NCBI RefSeq assembly: GCF_006715785.1
Contig: NZ_VFNX01000001.1
Coordinates: 4,816,001-4,880,000 of the forward strand
DNA length: 64,000 nucleotides
Direction: 5' to 3'
Source: Streptomyces puniciscabiei
Lineage (GTDB): Bacteria > Actinomycetota > Actinomycetes > Streptomycetales > Streptomycetaceae
Shown: piece by piece, positions 17,311 to 27,124 of the stretch
How positions within the stretch are numbered: the first letter of the stretch is position 1
Layout: each line of letters begins with the position of its first letter
Notes under the pieces: model-generated
Databases searched by the model: none
What the model was told of the DNA's origin: nothing
Seen by the model: only the letters and a program-made list of their open reading frames with translations
Position numbers and translations under genes: made by a program

Positions 17311-19215
17311 GTGGCAGGACGGATCAACGACGAGGACGTGAAGGCGGTACGGGACGCGGTCCCGATCGACGCCGTGGTCTCCGAGTACCTCCAGCTGCGC
17401 AACGCGGGCGGCGGCAACCTCAAGGGCCTGTGCCCCTTCCACGACGAGAAGTCGCCGTCCTTCCAGGTCAGCCCCAGCAAGGGACTCTTCCACTGCTTCG
17501 GCTGCCAGGAGGGCGGCGACACCATCACCTTCGTGATGAAGGTGGACCACCTCTCCTTCTCGGAGGCGGTGGAGCGGCTCGCCGCCCAGGCCGGCATCAC
17601 GCTGCGCTACGAGGAGGGCGGGTACAACCCGGCCCACCAGCGCGGCGAGCGCATCCGTCTGGTCGAGGCACACAAGATCGCCGCGCAGTGGTACGCCGAG
17701 CAGCTCGCCACCAGCCCCGAGGCCGAGACCGGCCGGGTCTTCCTCGCCGAGCGCGGCTTCGACCAGGCCGCCGCCGTCCACTTCGGCGTCGGCTACAGCC
17801 CCCAGGGCTGGGACCACCTCACCCGCCATCTGCGCGGCAAGGGCTTCAGCGACAAGGAGCTGATCCTCTCCGGGCTCTCCCAGGAGGGCCGGCGCGGCCC
17901 CATCGACCGCTTCCGGGGCCGCCTGATGTGGCCGATCCGGGACATCGGCGGCGAGGTCGTCGGCTTCGGCGCCCGCAAGCTGTACGAGGCGGACAACGGC
18001 CCGAAGTACCTCAACACGCCCGACACGGCGATCTACCGCAAGAGCCAGGTGCTGTACGGCATCGACCTGGCGAAGAAGGAGATCGCCAAGACCAGCCGGG
18101 CGGTGGTGGTCGAGGGCTACACGGACGTCATGGCCTGCCACCTCGCCGGAGTGACCACCGCCATCGCCACCTGCGGTACGGCCTTCGGCGCCGACCACAT
18201 CAAGATCCTCCGCCGCCTGCTGATGGACAACGGCTCGGCCCGCGTGATCTTCACCTTCGACGGCGACGCGGCCGGCCAGAAGGCCGCCCTGCGCGCCTTC
18301 GAGGACGACCAGAAGTTCGCCGCCGAGACGTACATCGCGATCGCGCCCGACGGCATGGACCCCTGCGAGCTGCGCCTCGCGAAGGGCGACGAGGCGGTGG
18401 CGGACCTCGTCGAACCCCGCACCCCGCTCTTCGAGTTCGCCCTCCGCCAGATCCTGAGCCGCTACGACCTGGACACCCCGGCCGGCCGTGCCGCCGCCCT
18501 GGACGAGGCCGCGCCGATCGTGGCCCGCATCAAGAACAGCGGCGCCCAGCACGAGGTCGCCGTCGAGCTGGCCGGCATGCTCGGCATCATGGACACCCAG
18601 TTCGTGGTCCGGCGGGTGGCCCAGCTGGCCCGCTGGGCCCGGGACGGCAAGGGCTCACCGCAGCAGGGCCGCCCCCGCCCCGCCGACCAGCAGTGGGCCG
18701 CCGCCCCCCGCCCGGCGAGCGGCGGCCCGGCCCTCACCCTGCGCAACCCGGTCTACGCCGCCGAACGCGAACTGCTCAAGCTCGCCCTCCAGCGCCCCGA
18801 ACTGGTCTCCCCGGCCTTCGACGCCTACGGCGTGGACGAGTTCACCGCGCCGCCGTACGCGGCCGTACGCCTGGCGATCGCGGAGGCGGGCGGCGCCGAG
18901 TACGGCGTCCAAGACCCGCAGGAGTACCTGGTCCGGGTCCGCGAGGCCGCGCCCGACGACACCGTCCGCGCGATGGTCACCGAGCTGGCCGTCGAGCCGA
19001 TCCTGCGGCGTACGGTCGACGAGACCTACGCCGGCACGGTCCTGGTCCAGATCCGCCGCCGCGCCGTCGAACGCCGCATCCACGACATCCAGTCCCAGCT
19101 GACCCGCCTCGCCACCGGCGGCGACCCCGCCCAGCTGGCCGCCGTACAGAACGAGATGTGGGTGCTGCAGCAGTACGACCAGGCGCTGCGGGAGCGGGGC
19201 GCGGAGGCGCTCTAG
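17311..19215 (+). CDS. dnaG: DNA primase DnaG
   Basis: The 634-residue primase makes RNA primers for replication. It has the N-terminal zinc-binding domain (CPFHDEKSPSF with FHCFGC, about residues 38-65). The TOPRIM catalytic core follows, with VVVEGYTDVMACH and FTFDGDAAGQKAAL (about 265-340). A helical C-terminal domain for DnaB contact completes it. Length is normal. It probably has its own leaderless promoter. The HrdA-like sigma gene follows after 384 bp, the macromolecular-synthesis neighbourhood conserved in many bacteria. Confidence 0.97.
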   Translation: MAGRINDEDVKAVRDAVPIDAVVSEYLQLRNAGGGNLKGLCPFHDEKSPSFQVSPSKGLFHCFGCQEGGDTITFVMKVDHLSFSEAVERLAAQAGITLRYEEGGYNPAHQRGERIRLVEAHKIAAQWYAEQLATSPEAETGRVFLAERGFDQAAAVHFGVGYSPQGWDHLTRHLRGKGFSDKELILSGLSQEGRRGPIDRFRGRLMWPIRDIGGEVVGFGARKLYEADNGPKYLNTPDTAIYRKSQVLYGIDLAKKEIAKTSRAVVVEGYTDVMACHLAGVTTAIATCGTAFGADHIKILRRLLMDNGSARVIFTFDGDAAGQKAALRAFEDDQKFAAETYIAIAPDGMDPCELRLAKGDEAVADLVEPRTPLFEFALRQILSRYDLDTPAGRAAALDEAAPIVARIKNSGAQHEVAVELAGMLGIMDTQFVVRRVAQLARWARDGKGSPQQGRPRPADQQWAAAPRPASGGPALTLRNPVYAAERELLKLALQRPELVSPAFDAYGVDEFTAPPYAAVRLAIAEAGGAEYGVQDPQEYLVRVREAAPDDTVRAMVTELAVEPILRRTVDETYAGTVLVQIRRRAVERRIHDIQSQLTRLATGGDPAQLAAVQNEMWVLQQYDQALRERGAEAL

Positions 19216-19599
19216 CGGCCGGGCGAAGACCGGTGTGGAGCCCGCGCTCCTGCTCGGCACCCGGCCTGCCCGGCGGCACGTGCAGCTGGACCTCGTCTTC
19301 GACGCTCCGTCTCGGCGGGGCCGGTACCGCGGACGGTGACAGGGGCTTCGCACAGAAGTCCGGACGCCCGGGGATCCTCCCAGATCAGGCCGGAGTGCGG
19401 CGCCCGGTCTTCCTGCACCGATCACCGTCCGGTCACGAACCGGACGCAAAAAGTCACCGCAAGCCCCTCGTGGCGGGGATGTGTCTTACCCCACACTGGG
19501 TCCGGTGCCCGAGTCCTCGGAGCGCAGGCCGTCGACTCTCCGCTCCCGAAGTACCGCTGCCGCACACCTTCAGCAGCGATCATCCTGGAGGTCGCCCCC
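19216..19599 (+). other. dnaG-sigma factor intergenic region
   Basis: These 384 bp hold no convincing gene. Open frames continuing upstream of the sigma factor's GTG start have no ribosome binding site or protein-like composition. The region should carry the sigma gene promoter, but I could not assign a clear -35/-10 pair. Confidence 0.5.
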
Positions 19600-20841
19600 G
19601 TGCAGACCCAGACCCTCACCCAGACCGACAGCGCCACCAGTGCCACCCGTACGACCGGTACGACCGGTACGACCGGTACGACCGGTACGACCGGTACGAC
19701 CGGTACGACCGGTACGACCGCGGACGAGCCGGACGCGGAGCTGGACGTCCTCGCGGCCGTGCCCCCGCAGAGCCGCGTCGCCCTCCACCCGGAGGCGGTG
19801 CCCGCCGACCCCACGGAACCACCGGCGGAAGCGCTCGTGGACGAGCCCGAGGAGGTCGTTGAACCGCTGGCGGCCGCCGAGCCCGCCGAGCCCGCCGAGA
19901 CACCGGTCGCGGCCCGGGCCGACACCGGCGGACCCTCGGCCGACCTGTTCCGCCAGTACCTGCGCGAGATCGGCCGCATCCCGCTGCTCACCGCCGCAGA
20001 GGAGGTCGAACTCGCCCGCCGCGTCGAGGCCGGTCTGTTCGCCGAGGAGAAGCTGGGCAACACCCCGGACCTGGACAGCCAGTTGGCGCTCGACCTGGAC
20101 CGGCTCGTCGTCATGGGGCGCATGGCCAAGCGACGGCTCATCGAGGCCAACCTGCGGCTCGTCGTCTCCGTCGCCAAGCGGTACGTCGGCCGCGGCCTGA
20201 CCATGCTCGACCTGGTGCAGGAGGGCAACCTCGGGCTGATCCGGGCGGTGGAGAAGTTCGACTACGCCCGCGGCTACAAGTTCTCGACGTACGCCACCTG
20301 GTGGATCCGCCAGGCCATGTCCAGGGCGCTGGCCGACCAGGCCCGCACCATACGTGTCCCGGTGCACGTGGTCGAGCTGATCAACCGGGTCGTCCGGGTG
20401 CAGCGCCGCATGCTGCAGGAGCGGGGGTACGAGCCGACGCCGGAAGAGGTCGCCGCCCACCTCGACCTGCTGCCCGAGCGGGTCTCCGAGGTGCTGCGGC
20501 TCGCCCAGGAACCGGTCTCCCTCCACGCCCCGGTCGGCGAGGAGGACGACGTGGCCCTCGGCGACCTGATCGAGGACGGGGACGCGGCATCGCCGGTCGA
20601 GTCGGCGGCGTTCCTGCTGCTCCGGGAGCACCTGGAGGCCGTGCTGTCCACGCTGGGGGAGCGGGAGCGGAAGGTCGTACAGCTCCGTTACGGGCTCATC
20701 GACGGCCGGCCCCGCACGCTGGAGGAGATAGGCCGGCTGTTCGGGGTGACCAGGGAGCGGATACGGCAGATCGAGTCCAAGACCCTCAACAAGCTCCGGG
20801 ACCACGCCTTCGCGGACCAGCTGAGGGGCTATCTGGACTGA
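19600..20841 (+). CDS. hrdA: HrdA-like principal-type sigma factor with N-terminal Thr-Thr-Gly repeat
   Basis: The 413-residue sigma-70 protein has region 1.2 ([16 protein letters not shown]), region 2 with the core- and -10-binding segment ([18 protein letters not shown]), region 3 and region 4 ([20 protein letters not shown]). Adjacency to dnaG is the position of S. coelicolor hrdA, so it is probably a non-essential homologue of HrdB rather than HrdB itself. GTG at 19600 is chosen because GGAG lies ten bases upstream; longer frames have no ribosome binding site. The first 110 residues are acidic and Thr/Gly/Ala-rich and include seven perfect 9-bp repeats. That part is probably disordered. 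Confidence 0.93.
   Translation: MQTQTLTQTDSATSATRTTGTTGTTGTTGTTGTTGTTGTTADEPDAELDVLAAVPPQSRVALHPEAVPADPTEPPAEALVDEPEEVVEPLAAAEPAEPAETPVAARADTGGPSADLFRQYLREIGRIPLLTAAEEVELARRVEAGLFAEEKLGNTPDLDSQLALDLDRLVVMGRMAKRRLIEANLRLVVSVAKRYVGRGLTMLDLVQEGNLGLIRAVEKFDYARGYKFSTYATWWIRQAMSRALADQARTIRVPVHVVELINRVVRVQRRMLQERGYEPTPEEVAAHLDLLPERVSEVLRLAQEPVSLHAPVGEEDDVALGDLIEDGDAASPVESAAFLLLREHLEAVLSTLGERERKVVQLRYGLIDGRPRTLEEIGRLFGVTRERIRQIESKTLNKLRDHAFADQLRGYLD
19651..19720 (+). repeat. 9-bp tandem repeat (ACGACCGGT) inside the sigma gene
   Basis: Seven perfect copies of ACGACCGGT plus a partial eighth encode (Thr-Thr-Gly)n near residues 18-40 of the sigma factor. The unit is a multiple of three, so copy-number change keeps the frame. 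Confidence 0.95.
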
Positions 20842-20873
20842 AGGGGGGCCGCCGGCGGCGGCCCCCCTGTCGC

Positions 20874-22799
20874 CTAGTCCACCTCGGCCACGGCCTGCGC
20901 GAACTGGGCCTTGTACAGCCGGGCGTACGCACCGTCGGCCGCCAACAGCTCGGCGTGCGCGCCCTGTTCCACGATCGACCCGTTCTCCATGACGAGGATC
21001 GTGTCCGCGTCCCGGATCGTCGACAGCCGGTGGGCGATCACGAACGAGGTCCGCCCCGCCGCCAGCTTGGCCATCGCCTTCTGGATCAGCACCTCGGTGC
21101 GGGTGTCGACCGAACTCGTCGCCTCGTCCAGGACCAGGATCGTCGGGTCCGACAGGAACGCCCGGGCGATGGTGATGAGCTGCTTCTCACCCGCGCTGAC
21201 GCCCGTGCCCTCGTCGTCGATCACGGTGTCGTACCCGTCGGGCAGGGTGCGGATGAACCGGTCGGCGTGGGCCGCCCGTGCCGCCTCCTCGATCTCCCCG
21301 CGGGTGACCTCCCTGGCCGCCCCGTACGCGATGTTCTCCGCGATCGTGCCGCCGAACAGCCAGGTGTCCTGCAGCACCATGCCGATGCCGGACCGGAGTT
21401 CGTCGCGGGACATCTTCCGGATGTCGACCCCGTCGAGGGTGATCCGTCCGCCCGACACCTCGTAGAACCGCATCAGCAGGTTGACCAGCGTGGTCTTGCC
21501 CGCCCCCGTCGGACCGACGATCGCCACCGTGTGACCGGGCTCCACCGTGAGCGAGAGGTCCTCGATCAGCGGCTTCTCCGGGTCGTACCGGAAGGACACC
21601 TGCTCCAGCCGGACCCGGCCGCGCAGTTCCTCCGGCCGCTCGCCCGGCACCGGATCCGCCTCCTGCTCCTCCGCGTCCAGGAGTTCGAAGATCCGCTCGG
21701 CCGAGGCGACACCGGACTGCACCAGGTTCGCCATCGACGCGACCTGCGTCAGCGGCATCGAGAACTGCCGCGAGTACTGGATGAAGGCCTGGACGTCACC
21801 GATGGAGAGCGCGCCGGACGCGACCCGCAGTCCGCCGACCACCGCCACCAGCACGTAGTTCAGGTTGGACACGAACATCATCAGCGGCTGCATGACACCG
21901 CTGTTGAACTGCGCCTTGAACGCGGCCTCGTACAGCGCCTCGTTCTGCTCGGCGAACTGCTTCGCCGACTCCTCCTGCCGGCCGAACACCTTCACCAGGG
22001 TGTGCCCGGTGTACATCTCCTCGACGTGGGCGTTCAGCTTGCCGGTGGAGCGCCACTGCTGCACGAAGTGCGGCTGCGAGCGCTTGCCGACCCGGGTGGC
22101 CACGACGAACGACAGCGGTACGGTCACCAGCGCGACCAGCGCCAGGATCCAGGAGACGTAGAACATCATCGCCAGCACGCCGATGATGGTCAGCACCGAG
22201 TTGATCAGCTGGCCCATCGACTGCTGGAGCGTCTGCCCGATGTTGTCGATGTCGTTGGTCGCACGGGAGAGCACCTCGCCGCGCTGGCGCTTGTCGAAGT
22301 ACGACAGCGGCAGCCGCGACAGCTTCGCCTGCACGGACTCCCGCATCCGGTACATCGTCCGGTTCACGGCCCGGTTGACGAGCCGGGTGGCCACCGCCAT
22401 CAGCAGCCCGGCGACCAGGAACGTGCAGAGCGCGAGCAGCAGGACGTTCCCGACGGCACCGAAGTCGATGCCCTTGCCGGGCGTGAAGTCGGTGCTCTTC
22501 AGCATGTCCGCGATGGAGCCCTGGCCATGGGCCCGCATCTGGTCGAGGACCTGCTGCTTGGTGGCCCCGGCGGGCATCTGCCGGCCGATGATGCCGGCGA
22601 AGACCAGGTCGGTGGCCCTGCCGAGGATCTTCGGGCCGATGACGCTGAGGGTCACGCTGACGACCACGCACAGCAGCAGGCCGTAGATCGTGATCCGTTC
22701 CGGTCTGAACTGGGCGACGAGCCGTTTGCCCGACCCCTTGAAGTCCATCGAGCGCTGGTCGGGGCCGCCCCCGGCCATCATGCGCATGGGCCCGGCCAT
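20874..22799 (-). CDS. ABC exporter half-transporter with canonical nucleotide site
   Basis: The 641-residue protein has a long N-terminal membrane domain of six helices followed by an ATPase domain with Walker A (GPTGAGKTT), signature VSAGEKQ and Walker B ending LVLDEATSS, where the catalytic glutamate is present. Its ATG overlaps the stop of the upstream half-transporter by one base, so the two are translationally coupled and should form a heterodimer. A Met/Gly-rich N-terminus (MAGPMRMMAGGG) precedes the first helix. The substrate is not readable; related pairs export drugs, lipids or peptides. Confidence 0.93.
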   Translation of the reverse strand: MAGPMRMMAGGGPDQRSMDFKGSGKRLVAQFRPERITIYGLLLCVVVSVTLSVIGPKILGRATDLVFAGIIGRQMPAGATKQQVLDQMRAHGQGSIADMLKSTDFTPGKGIDFGAVGNVLLLALCTFLVAGLLMAVATRLVNRAVNRTMYRMRESVQAKLSRLPLSYFDKRQRGEVLSRATNDIDNIGQTLQQSMGQLINSVLTIIGVLAMMFYVSWILALVALVTVPLSFVVATRVGKRSQPHFVQQWRSTGKLNAHVEEMYTGHTLVKVFGRQEESAKQFAEQNEALYEAAFKAQFNSGVMQPLMMFVSNLNYVLVAVVGGLRVASGALSIGDVQAFIQYSRQFSMPLTQVASMANLVQSGVASAERIFELLDAEEQEADPVPGERPEELRGRVRLEQVSFRYDPEKPLIEDLSLTVEPGHTVAIVGPTGAGKTTLVNLLMRFYEVSGGRITLDGVDIRKMSRDELRSGIGMVLQDTWLFGGTIAENIAYGAAREVTRGEIEEAARAAHADRFIRTLPDGYDTVIDDEGTGVSAGEKQLITIARAFLSDPTILVLDEATSSVDTRTEVLIQKAMAKLAAGRTSFVIAHRLSTIRDADTILVMENGSIVEQGAHAELLAADGAYARLYKAQFAQAVAEVD

Positions 22800-24532
22800 C
22801 AGGCAGCCTCCGCTTCCGTCAGCTGGGAGAGCACGATCTCCCGGTAGGTCTCGTTGGTCGCCATCAGCTCCCGGTGCCGGCCGGAGCCGACCACCCGGCC
22901 CTCGTCCAGCACGATGATCCGGTCCGCGTCCCGGATGGTCGCCACCCGCTGGGCGACGATGACGACGGTCGCCTCGGCGGTCTCGCGGGCGAGCGCGCTG
23001 CGCAGGGCGGCGTCGGTGGCGTAGTCGAGCGCGGAGAAGGAGTCGTCGAAGAGGTAGATCTCCGGGCGCTGGACCAGGGTGCGGGCGATCGCGAGGCGCT
23101 GGCGCTGGCCGCCGGAGACGTTCGTGCCGCCCTGGGCGACGGGCGCGTCCAGACCGCCCTCCAGCTTGCTCACGAACTCCTTGGCCTGCGCCACCTCCAG
23201 CGCGTGCCACAGCTCCTCGTCGGTGGCGTCCGGGTTGCCGTAGCGCAGGTTGGTGGCGACCGTGCCCGCGAACAGGTACGGCTTCTGCGGCACCAGGCCG
23301 ACCGTCCTGGCCAGCAGCTTCGGGTCGACGTCCTGGACGTCCACGCCGTCGACGAGGACCGTGCCCTCGGTGGCGTCGAACAGCCGCGGGACCAGTCCGA
23401 GCAGCGTCGACTTGCCGCTGCCGGTGGAACCGATCACGGCCGTCACCTCACCCGGCCGGGCCACCAGGTCGATGGCCTTCAGCACTGGCTCCTCGGCACC
23501 CGGATAGCGGAAGCCCGCGCCCCGGATCTCCAGATGGCCGTGCCGGCGCAGCTCGGTGACCGGCGCGGCCGGCGGCACCACGCTGGAGTCGGTCGCGAGG
23601 ACCTCCTCGATGCGCTCGGCGCACACCTCGGCGCGCGGCACCATCATGAACATGAAGGTGGCCATCATCACGGACATGACGATCTGCATCAGATAGGCGA
23701 GGAACGCGGTCAGGTCGCCGATCCGCATCCCGCCGCTGTCGATGCGGTGCGCGCCGAACCACACCACCGCGATGGACGACAGGTTCACCACCGTCATCAC
23801 GATCGGGAACATCAGCGCCAGCATCCGACCGGTGGCGAGCTGCATCTCGGTCAGCTCGGCGTTCGACTTCCCGAACCGGCCCTGCTCGTACTCGTCCCGG
23901 ACGAAGGCGCGGATCACCCGGTTGCCGGTGATCTGCTCGCGCAGCACCCGGTTGACCGTGTCCAGCCGGGTCTGCATGGTCCGGAACAGCGGCCGCAGCC
24001 GGCGCACGATCAGCGTCACGGAGATGCCGAGCACCGGCACCACCGCGACGAGCACCCCGGACAGCGGGACATCCAGCCCGAGGGCCAGCACGATGCCGCC
24101 GACACACATGATGGGCGCCGACACCATCAGGGTGAACGTCATCAGGGCCAGCATCTGGACCTGCTGTACGTCGTTCGTCGTACGCGTGATGAGCGAGGGT
24201 GCTCCGAAGTGACCCACCTCACGCGCAGAGAAGGACTGCACCCGGTCGAAGACGGCACCGCGCAGGTCCCGGCCGAGCGCGGAGGCGGTCCGCGCACCGA
24301 AGTACACGGCGCCGATGTTGCAGACGACCTGCGCGAGCGAGATGCCGATCATCAGCGCGCCGAAGGACAGGATGTAATCCGTGTCACCCTTCACGACACC
24401 GTTGTCGATGATGTGCGCGTTCAGCGTGGGCAGGTAGAGGGTGGCGCAGGTCTGCAGGAACTGCAGCAGCACCAGCAGGGCTATGGATTTCTTGTAGGGC
24501 CTGAGATAGGACCGCAGGAGTCGTATGAGCAC
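22799..24532 (-). CDS. ABC exporter half-transporter with degenerate nucleotide site
   Basis: The 577-residue protein has six predicted membrane helices and an ATPase domain with Walker A (GSTGSGKST) and signature VSGGQRQ. After Walker B it reads LFDDSFSALD, so the catalytic glutamate is replaced by aspartate. This marks the degenerate partner of heterodimeric type IV exporters such as the YfiB/YfiC type. It is the upstream gene of the coupled pair. Xylulokinase lies 142 bp further upstream on the same strand and is unlikely to be functionally related. Confidence 0.93.
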   Translation of the reverse strand: MLIRLLRSYLRPYKKSIALLVLLQFLQTCATLYLPTLNAHIIDNGVVKGDTDYILSFGALMIGISLAQVVCNIGAVYFGARTASALGRDLRGAVFDRVQSFSAREVGHFGAPSLITRTTNDVQQVQMLALMTFTLMVSAPIMCVGGIVLALGLDVPLSGVLVAVVPVLGISVTLIVRRLRPLFRTMQTRLDTVNRVLREQITGNRVIRAFVRDEYEQGRFGKSNAELTEMQLATGRMLALMFPIVMTVVNLSSIAVVWFGAHRIDSGGMRIGDLTAFLAYLMQIVMSVMMATFMFMMVPRAEVCAERIEEVLATDSSVVPPAAPVTELRRHGHLEIRGAGFRYPGAEEPVLKAIDLVARPGEVTAVIGSTGSGKSTLLGLVPRLFDATEGTVLVDGVDVQDVDPKLLARTVGLVPQKPYLFAGTVATNLRYGNPDATDEELWHALEVAQAKEFVSKLEGGLDAPVAQGGTNVSGGQRQRLAIARTLVQRPEIYLFDDSFSALDYATDAALRSALARETAEATVVIVAQRVATIRDADRIIVLDEGRVVGSGRHRELMATNETYREIVLSQLTEAEAA

Positions 24533-24674
24533 GCTAGGTCTCTCGGAGTCGGCGGGTGGGGGCTGGTCGGTTGCCCCTGGCCCCTATCGTCGGTCACTCC
24601 ACCCGCGTTACCTCAACTGATTAACCCGACTGCGGACCAAGGACCGCCGGTGCCTCGGCCGCCGGTCCTAGGCC

Positions 24675-26114
24675 TCACACGCGGAACGCCCCCGGATGGG
24701 TCTGCTCCCGCACCGCCGTGAACTGCTGCCGCACCGCCTGCCCCACGGCCAGCTCGTCGCCCGGCTCCAGCACCTGCGCCGCCGCGCCCTGCCAGGCAGG
24801 CGGAGTACGCGGATCGAGGGTGCCCTGCGACACGCCGAGCGCCCAGGCCGCCTGCCGGGCCGCGCCGATCGCCGCGTAGTCCGCGGGCTGCGGGACGACG
24901 ACCTGCGCGCCGAACAGCGAGGGTGCCGAGGCCTGTACGGCGGGCAGCTCGGCGGCCGGGCCGAGCAGGAAGATCCGCCGCACGTCCACGCCCCGCCCGC
25001 GCAGCACGTCCAGCGCGTCGCCCAGCCCGCACAGCATGCCCTCGAACGCGGCCCGCGCCAGATGCTCGGGCTTCATCGACTCGCGCCTGAGCCCGGCGAG
25101 CGTCCCGGCCGTGTGCGGCAGGTTCGGCGTCCGCTCACCCTCCAGGTAGGGGAGCAGGACGAGCCCGTGGGAGCCCGGCGTGGACTTCATCGCCAGCTCG
25201 GACAGGCTCTCCAGGTCCGCCAGCCCGAGGAGTTCGGCGGTCCCGCGCAGGGTCCGTACGGCGTTCAGGGTGGTGACGACCGGCAGGTGCATGCCGGTGG
25301 CGTCGGCGAGCGAGGTGATCATCCCGGACTGGTCGGCGAGCGCCTCGGGGTGCACCGCCATCACGGACCCGGAGGCACCGAGGGACACGACCGCGTCCCC
25401 CAGCCCGATCCCGAGCCCGAACGCGGCGGCCATGGTCTCCCCGGTCCCGGCGGAGATCAGCAGCCCCTCCGGGGTCGTACCGGCCGCGTCCGACGGGCCG
25501 ATCACCTCCGGCAGCATCGCCTGATGCCCGAGCGCCAGCTCGACCAGGTCGGGCCGGTAGGCGCCGGTGGCGGCCGACCAGTACCCGGTCCCGGACGCCC
25601 CTCCGCGATCGGTGGTCCGGCGCACGGGCCGCCCGAGCAGCTGCCAGACCAGCCAGTCGTGCGCCTGGAGGAGTACGGCCGTCCGCCGGGCGTTCTCGGT
25701 CTCGTTCTTGGCGAGCCAGCGCAGCTTGGTGACCGGCTGGGCGGCCTGCGGCACACAGCCGACGGCCTGCGCCCAGGCCTCCCGGCCGCCGAGCGCGTCG
25801 ACGAGATCCGCCGCCGCGACCTGCGCCCGCTTGTCGGCGCCGACCAGCGCCGGGCGCACGGTGTTGCCCTGGGCGTCCAGCGGGACCAGCGCGTTCTGCT
25901 GCGCGGACACGCCGATCGCCTGTACGCCCTCGAGGAGGCCGCCGCCGGCCGCCTCACCGAGGGAGAGCAGCCAAGCCTGCGGATCCACGTCGCTGGGCCG
26001 GCCCTCCACCGGGTGCGGGGCGTACCCCTGCCTCAGTACGGCACCGGTGTCCGTGTCGCAGACCACGATGCGCGTGAAATCCGGTGAGCTGTCCAAGCCG
26101 GCCACTATCCCCAT
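24675..26114 (-). CDS. xylB: Xylulokinase-like FGGY sugar kinase
   Basis: The 479-residue enzyme should phosphorylate D-xylulose. It has the N-terminal ATPase-fold motif (VAGLDSSPDFTRIVVCD), the conserved VSAQQNALVPLDAQG stretch and the nucleotide-binding part near SAGTGETMAAAFGLG. No xylose isomerase or sugar transporter is adjacent, so the precise pentulose or polyol is uncertain. Upstream of the ATG there is no clear Shine-Dalgarno sequence, but a CAAAAT hexamer ends seven bases before it, so the mRNA may be leaderless. A YtxH-like gene lies 61 bp upstream. Confidence 0.88.
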   Translation of the reverse strand: MGIVAGLDSSPDFTRIVVCDTDTGAVLRQGYAPHPVEGRPSDVDPQAWLLSLGEAAGGGLLEGVQAIGVSAQQNALVPLDAQGNTVRPALVGADKRAQVAAADLVDALGGREAWAQAVGCVPQAAQPVTKLRWLAKNETENARRTAVLLQAHDWLVWQLLGRPVRRTTDRGGASGTGYWSAATGAYRPDLVELALGHQAMLPEVIGPSDAAGTTPEGLLISAGTGETMAAAFGLGIGLGDAVVSLGASGSVMAVHPEALADQSGMITSLADATGMHLPVVTTLNAVRTLRGTAELLGLADLESLSELAMKSTPGSHGLVLLPYLEGERTPNLPHTAGTLAGLRRESMKPEHLARAAFEGMLCGLGDALDVLRGRGVDVRRIFLLGPAAELPAVQASAPSLFGAQVVVPQPADYAAIGAARQAAWALGVSQGTLDPRTPPAWQGAAAQVLEPGDELAVGQAVRQQFTAVREQTHPGAFRV

Positions 26115-26175
26115 GGATGGAATTTTGCAGCATCGGCGGGCATGAGGTGTCGACTGCGGGTGCGGGACCTGTTCC

Positions 26176-26481
26176 CTACGTGTTGCTGGTGCCCCAGTCG
26201 TCCTCCGGCGTGCCGTTCAGGTTCCGCTCGCGCAAGGACCTCACTCGCTGGGCCACGGTCTCGGGGACCCGGTCGCCGACCTTGTGGCTGACCGTGTGGA
26301 AGGCCTTGCCGGCGTACCGGCGGCCCTGCTGGGCGGCGGTCTCGGCCGTGTTGCGCACGGCGGGGTTCTGCGCGATCCGCTGAGCGGACTTCTTCAGCTG
26401 CTCGTAGCGCTCGCGTCCGGCCCTCGTGCCGAGTACGTAACCGAGGGCCAGTCCGGCGACGAACGTGAGCCGGTAGCGCAT
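26176..26481 (-). CDS. YtxH-like small membrane protein
   Basis: The 101-residue product begins MRYRLTFVAGLALGYVLGTRAG, a short glycine-containing membrane helix with a GTRAGRERYEQL motif typical of YtxH-like proteins. A charged helical tail rich in Ala, Gln and Arg follows. The ATG at 26481 is chosen over a GTG nine bases upstream because GGGTGG is better spaced. Function unknown; family members are often general-stress or envelope-associated. Confidence 0.8.
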   Translation of the reverse strand: MRYRLTFVAGLALGYVLGTRAGRERYEQLKKSAQRIAQNPAVRNTAETAAQQGRRYAGKAFHTVSHKVGDRVPETVAQRVRSLRERNLNGTPEDDWGTSNT

Positions 26482-26640
26482 GGCTGCCACCCTTCCCTTG
26501 CCTGGGTCTGCTGGTGCGACGTGGGCGCCGGGGGAACCGATTGGCGGAGCACCCCCCTGCTTGCGCTAATGTATGTGTCGCAGCGAGCGCCCGCCCCCTG
26601 GCGAATACCCAGGTAGGTACGTTCGATGCAATCGAGGCGA

Positions 26641-26713
26641 TCCTCCGTAGCTCAATTGGCAGAGCAGCCGGCTGTTAACCGGCAGGTTACTGGTTCGAGT
26701 CCAGTCGGGGGAG
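26641..26713 (+). tRNA. tRNA-Asn (GTT), copy 1
   Basis: The 73-nt cloverleaf has acceptor pairing TCCTCCG/CGGGGGA, anticodon GTT at 26674-26676, T-arm ACTGG-TTCGAGT-CCAGT and discriminator G. CCA is not encoded. TAATGT at 26567-26572 may be the -10, although the spacing to a TTGGCG hexamer is long. Confidence 0.97.
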
Positions 26714-26719
26714 CTTCGG

Positions 26720-26792
26720 TCCTCCGTAGCTCAATTGGCAGAGCAGCCGGCTGTTAACCGGCAGGTTACTGGTTCGAGTCCAGTCGGGGGAG
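26720..26792 (+). tRNA. tRNA-Asn (GTT), copy 2
   Basis: This copy is identical to the one ending at 26713, starts six bases after it and has its anticodon at 26753-26755. The pair is a tandem duplication, probably cut from one transcript that ends at the downstream hairpin. Confidence 0.97.
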
Positions 26793-26803
26793 CGCGATGA
26801 ACG

Positions 26804-26826
26804 AGGACCCCTTGGGGGTCCTTTTT
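26804..26826 (+). terminator. Rho-independent terminator after the tRNA-Asn pair
   Basis: AGGACCCC and GGGGTCCT form a perfect 8-bp stem around a TTG loop, followed directly by TTTT. This is a classical intrinsic terminator, rare in this GC-rich genome. Confidence 0.92.
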
Positions 26827-26969
26827 CATGTCCCCGGGAACCGCCGCGCGTGCGCCGATGTCCTCAAGGTCATGAGCAGCGCGGAAGCCGACCATCCGAG
26901 AGCAGGAGATCGTATGAGCGGCTATGCTGCGGCAGACGGCGCGCACACTTGTACGCGACACGCCGCTAT

Positions 26970-27043
26970 GGGGCGGTAGCTCAGCCGGTTAGAGCAGCGG
27001 ACTCATAATCCGTCGGCCGTGGGTTCGAGTCCCACCCGCCCCA
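26970..27043 (+). tRNA. tRNA with CAT anticodon (elongator Met or Ile2)
   Basis: The 74-nt cloverleaf has acceptor GGGGCGG/CCGCCCC, loop CTCATAA with anticodon CAT at 27004-27006, T-arm GTGGG-TTCGAGT-CCCAC and discriminator A. CCA is encoded at 27044-27046. The sequence alone does not decide between elongator tRNA-Met and the lysidine-modified tRNA-Ile2, but the first base pair is G-C, so it is not the initiator. Confidence 0.93.
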
Positions 27044-27090
27044 CCAGGCGCCGCAGGTGCAGAATCGATCTAACCTGCGGGAACGCAAGA

Positions 27091-27124
27091 ACGGGGGTCG
27101 CCACTCCACAGCGGCGACCCCCGT
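27091..27124 (+). terminator. Strong hairpin after the CAT tRNA
   Basis: ACGGGGGTCGCC pairs perfectly over 12 bp with GGCGACCCCCGT around a 10-base loop. There is no T-run. It lies 45 bases after the tRNA and probably ends its transcript. Confidence 0.7.

Noticed and set aside
17311..19215. tRNA-like or mobile insertion signals between dgt and hrdA
   Set aside because: Gene order and composition are continuous and match the conserved Streptomyces neighbourhood.
19651..19720. CRISPR array in the sigma gene region
   Set aside because: The repeats are contiguous 9-mers without spacers and lie in a coding sequence.
24675..26114. Xylose utilisation operon
   Set aside because: Only the kinase is present. 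No isomerase, transporter or sugar regulator flanks it.
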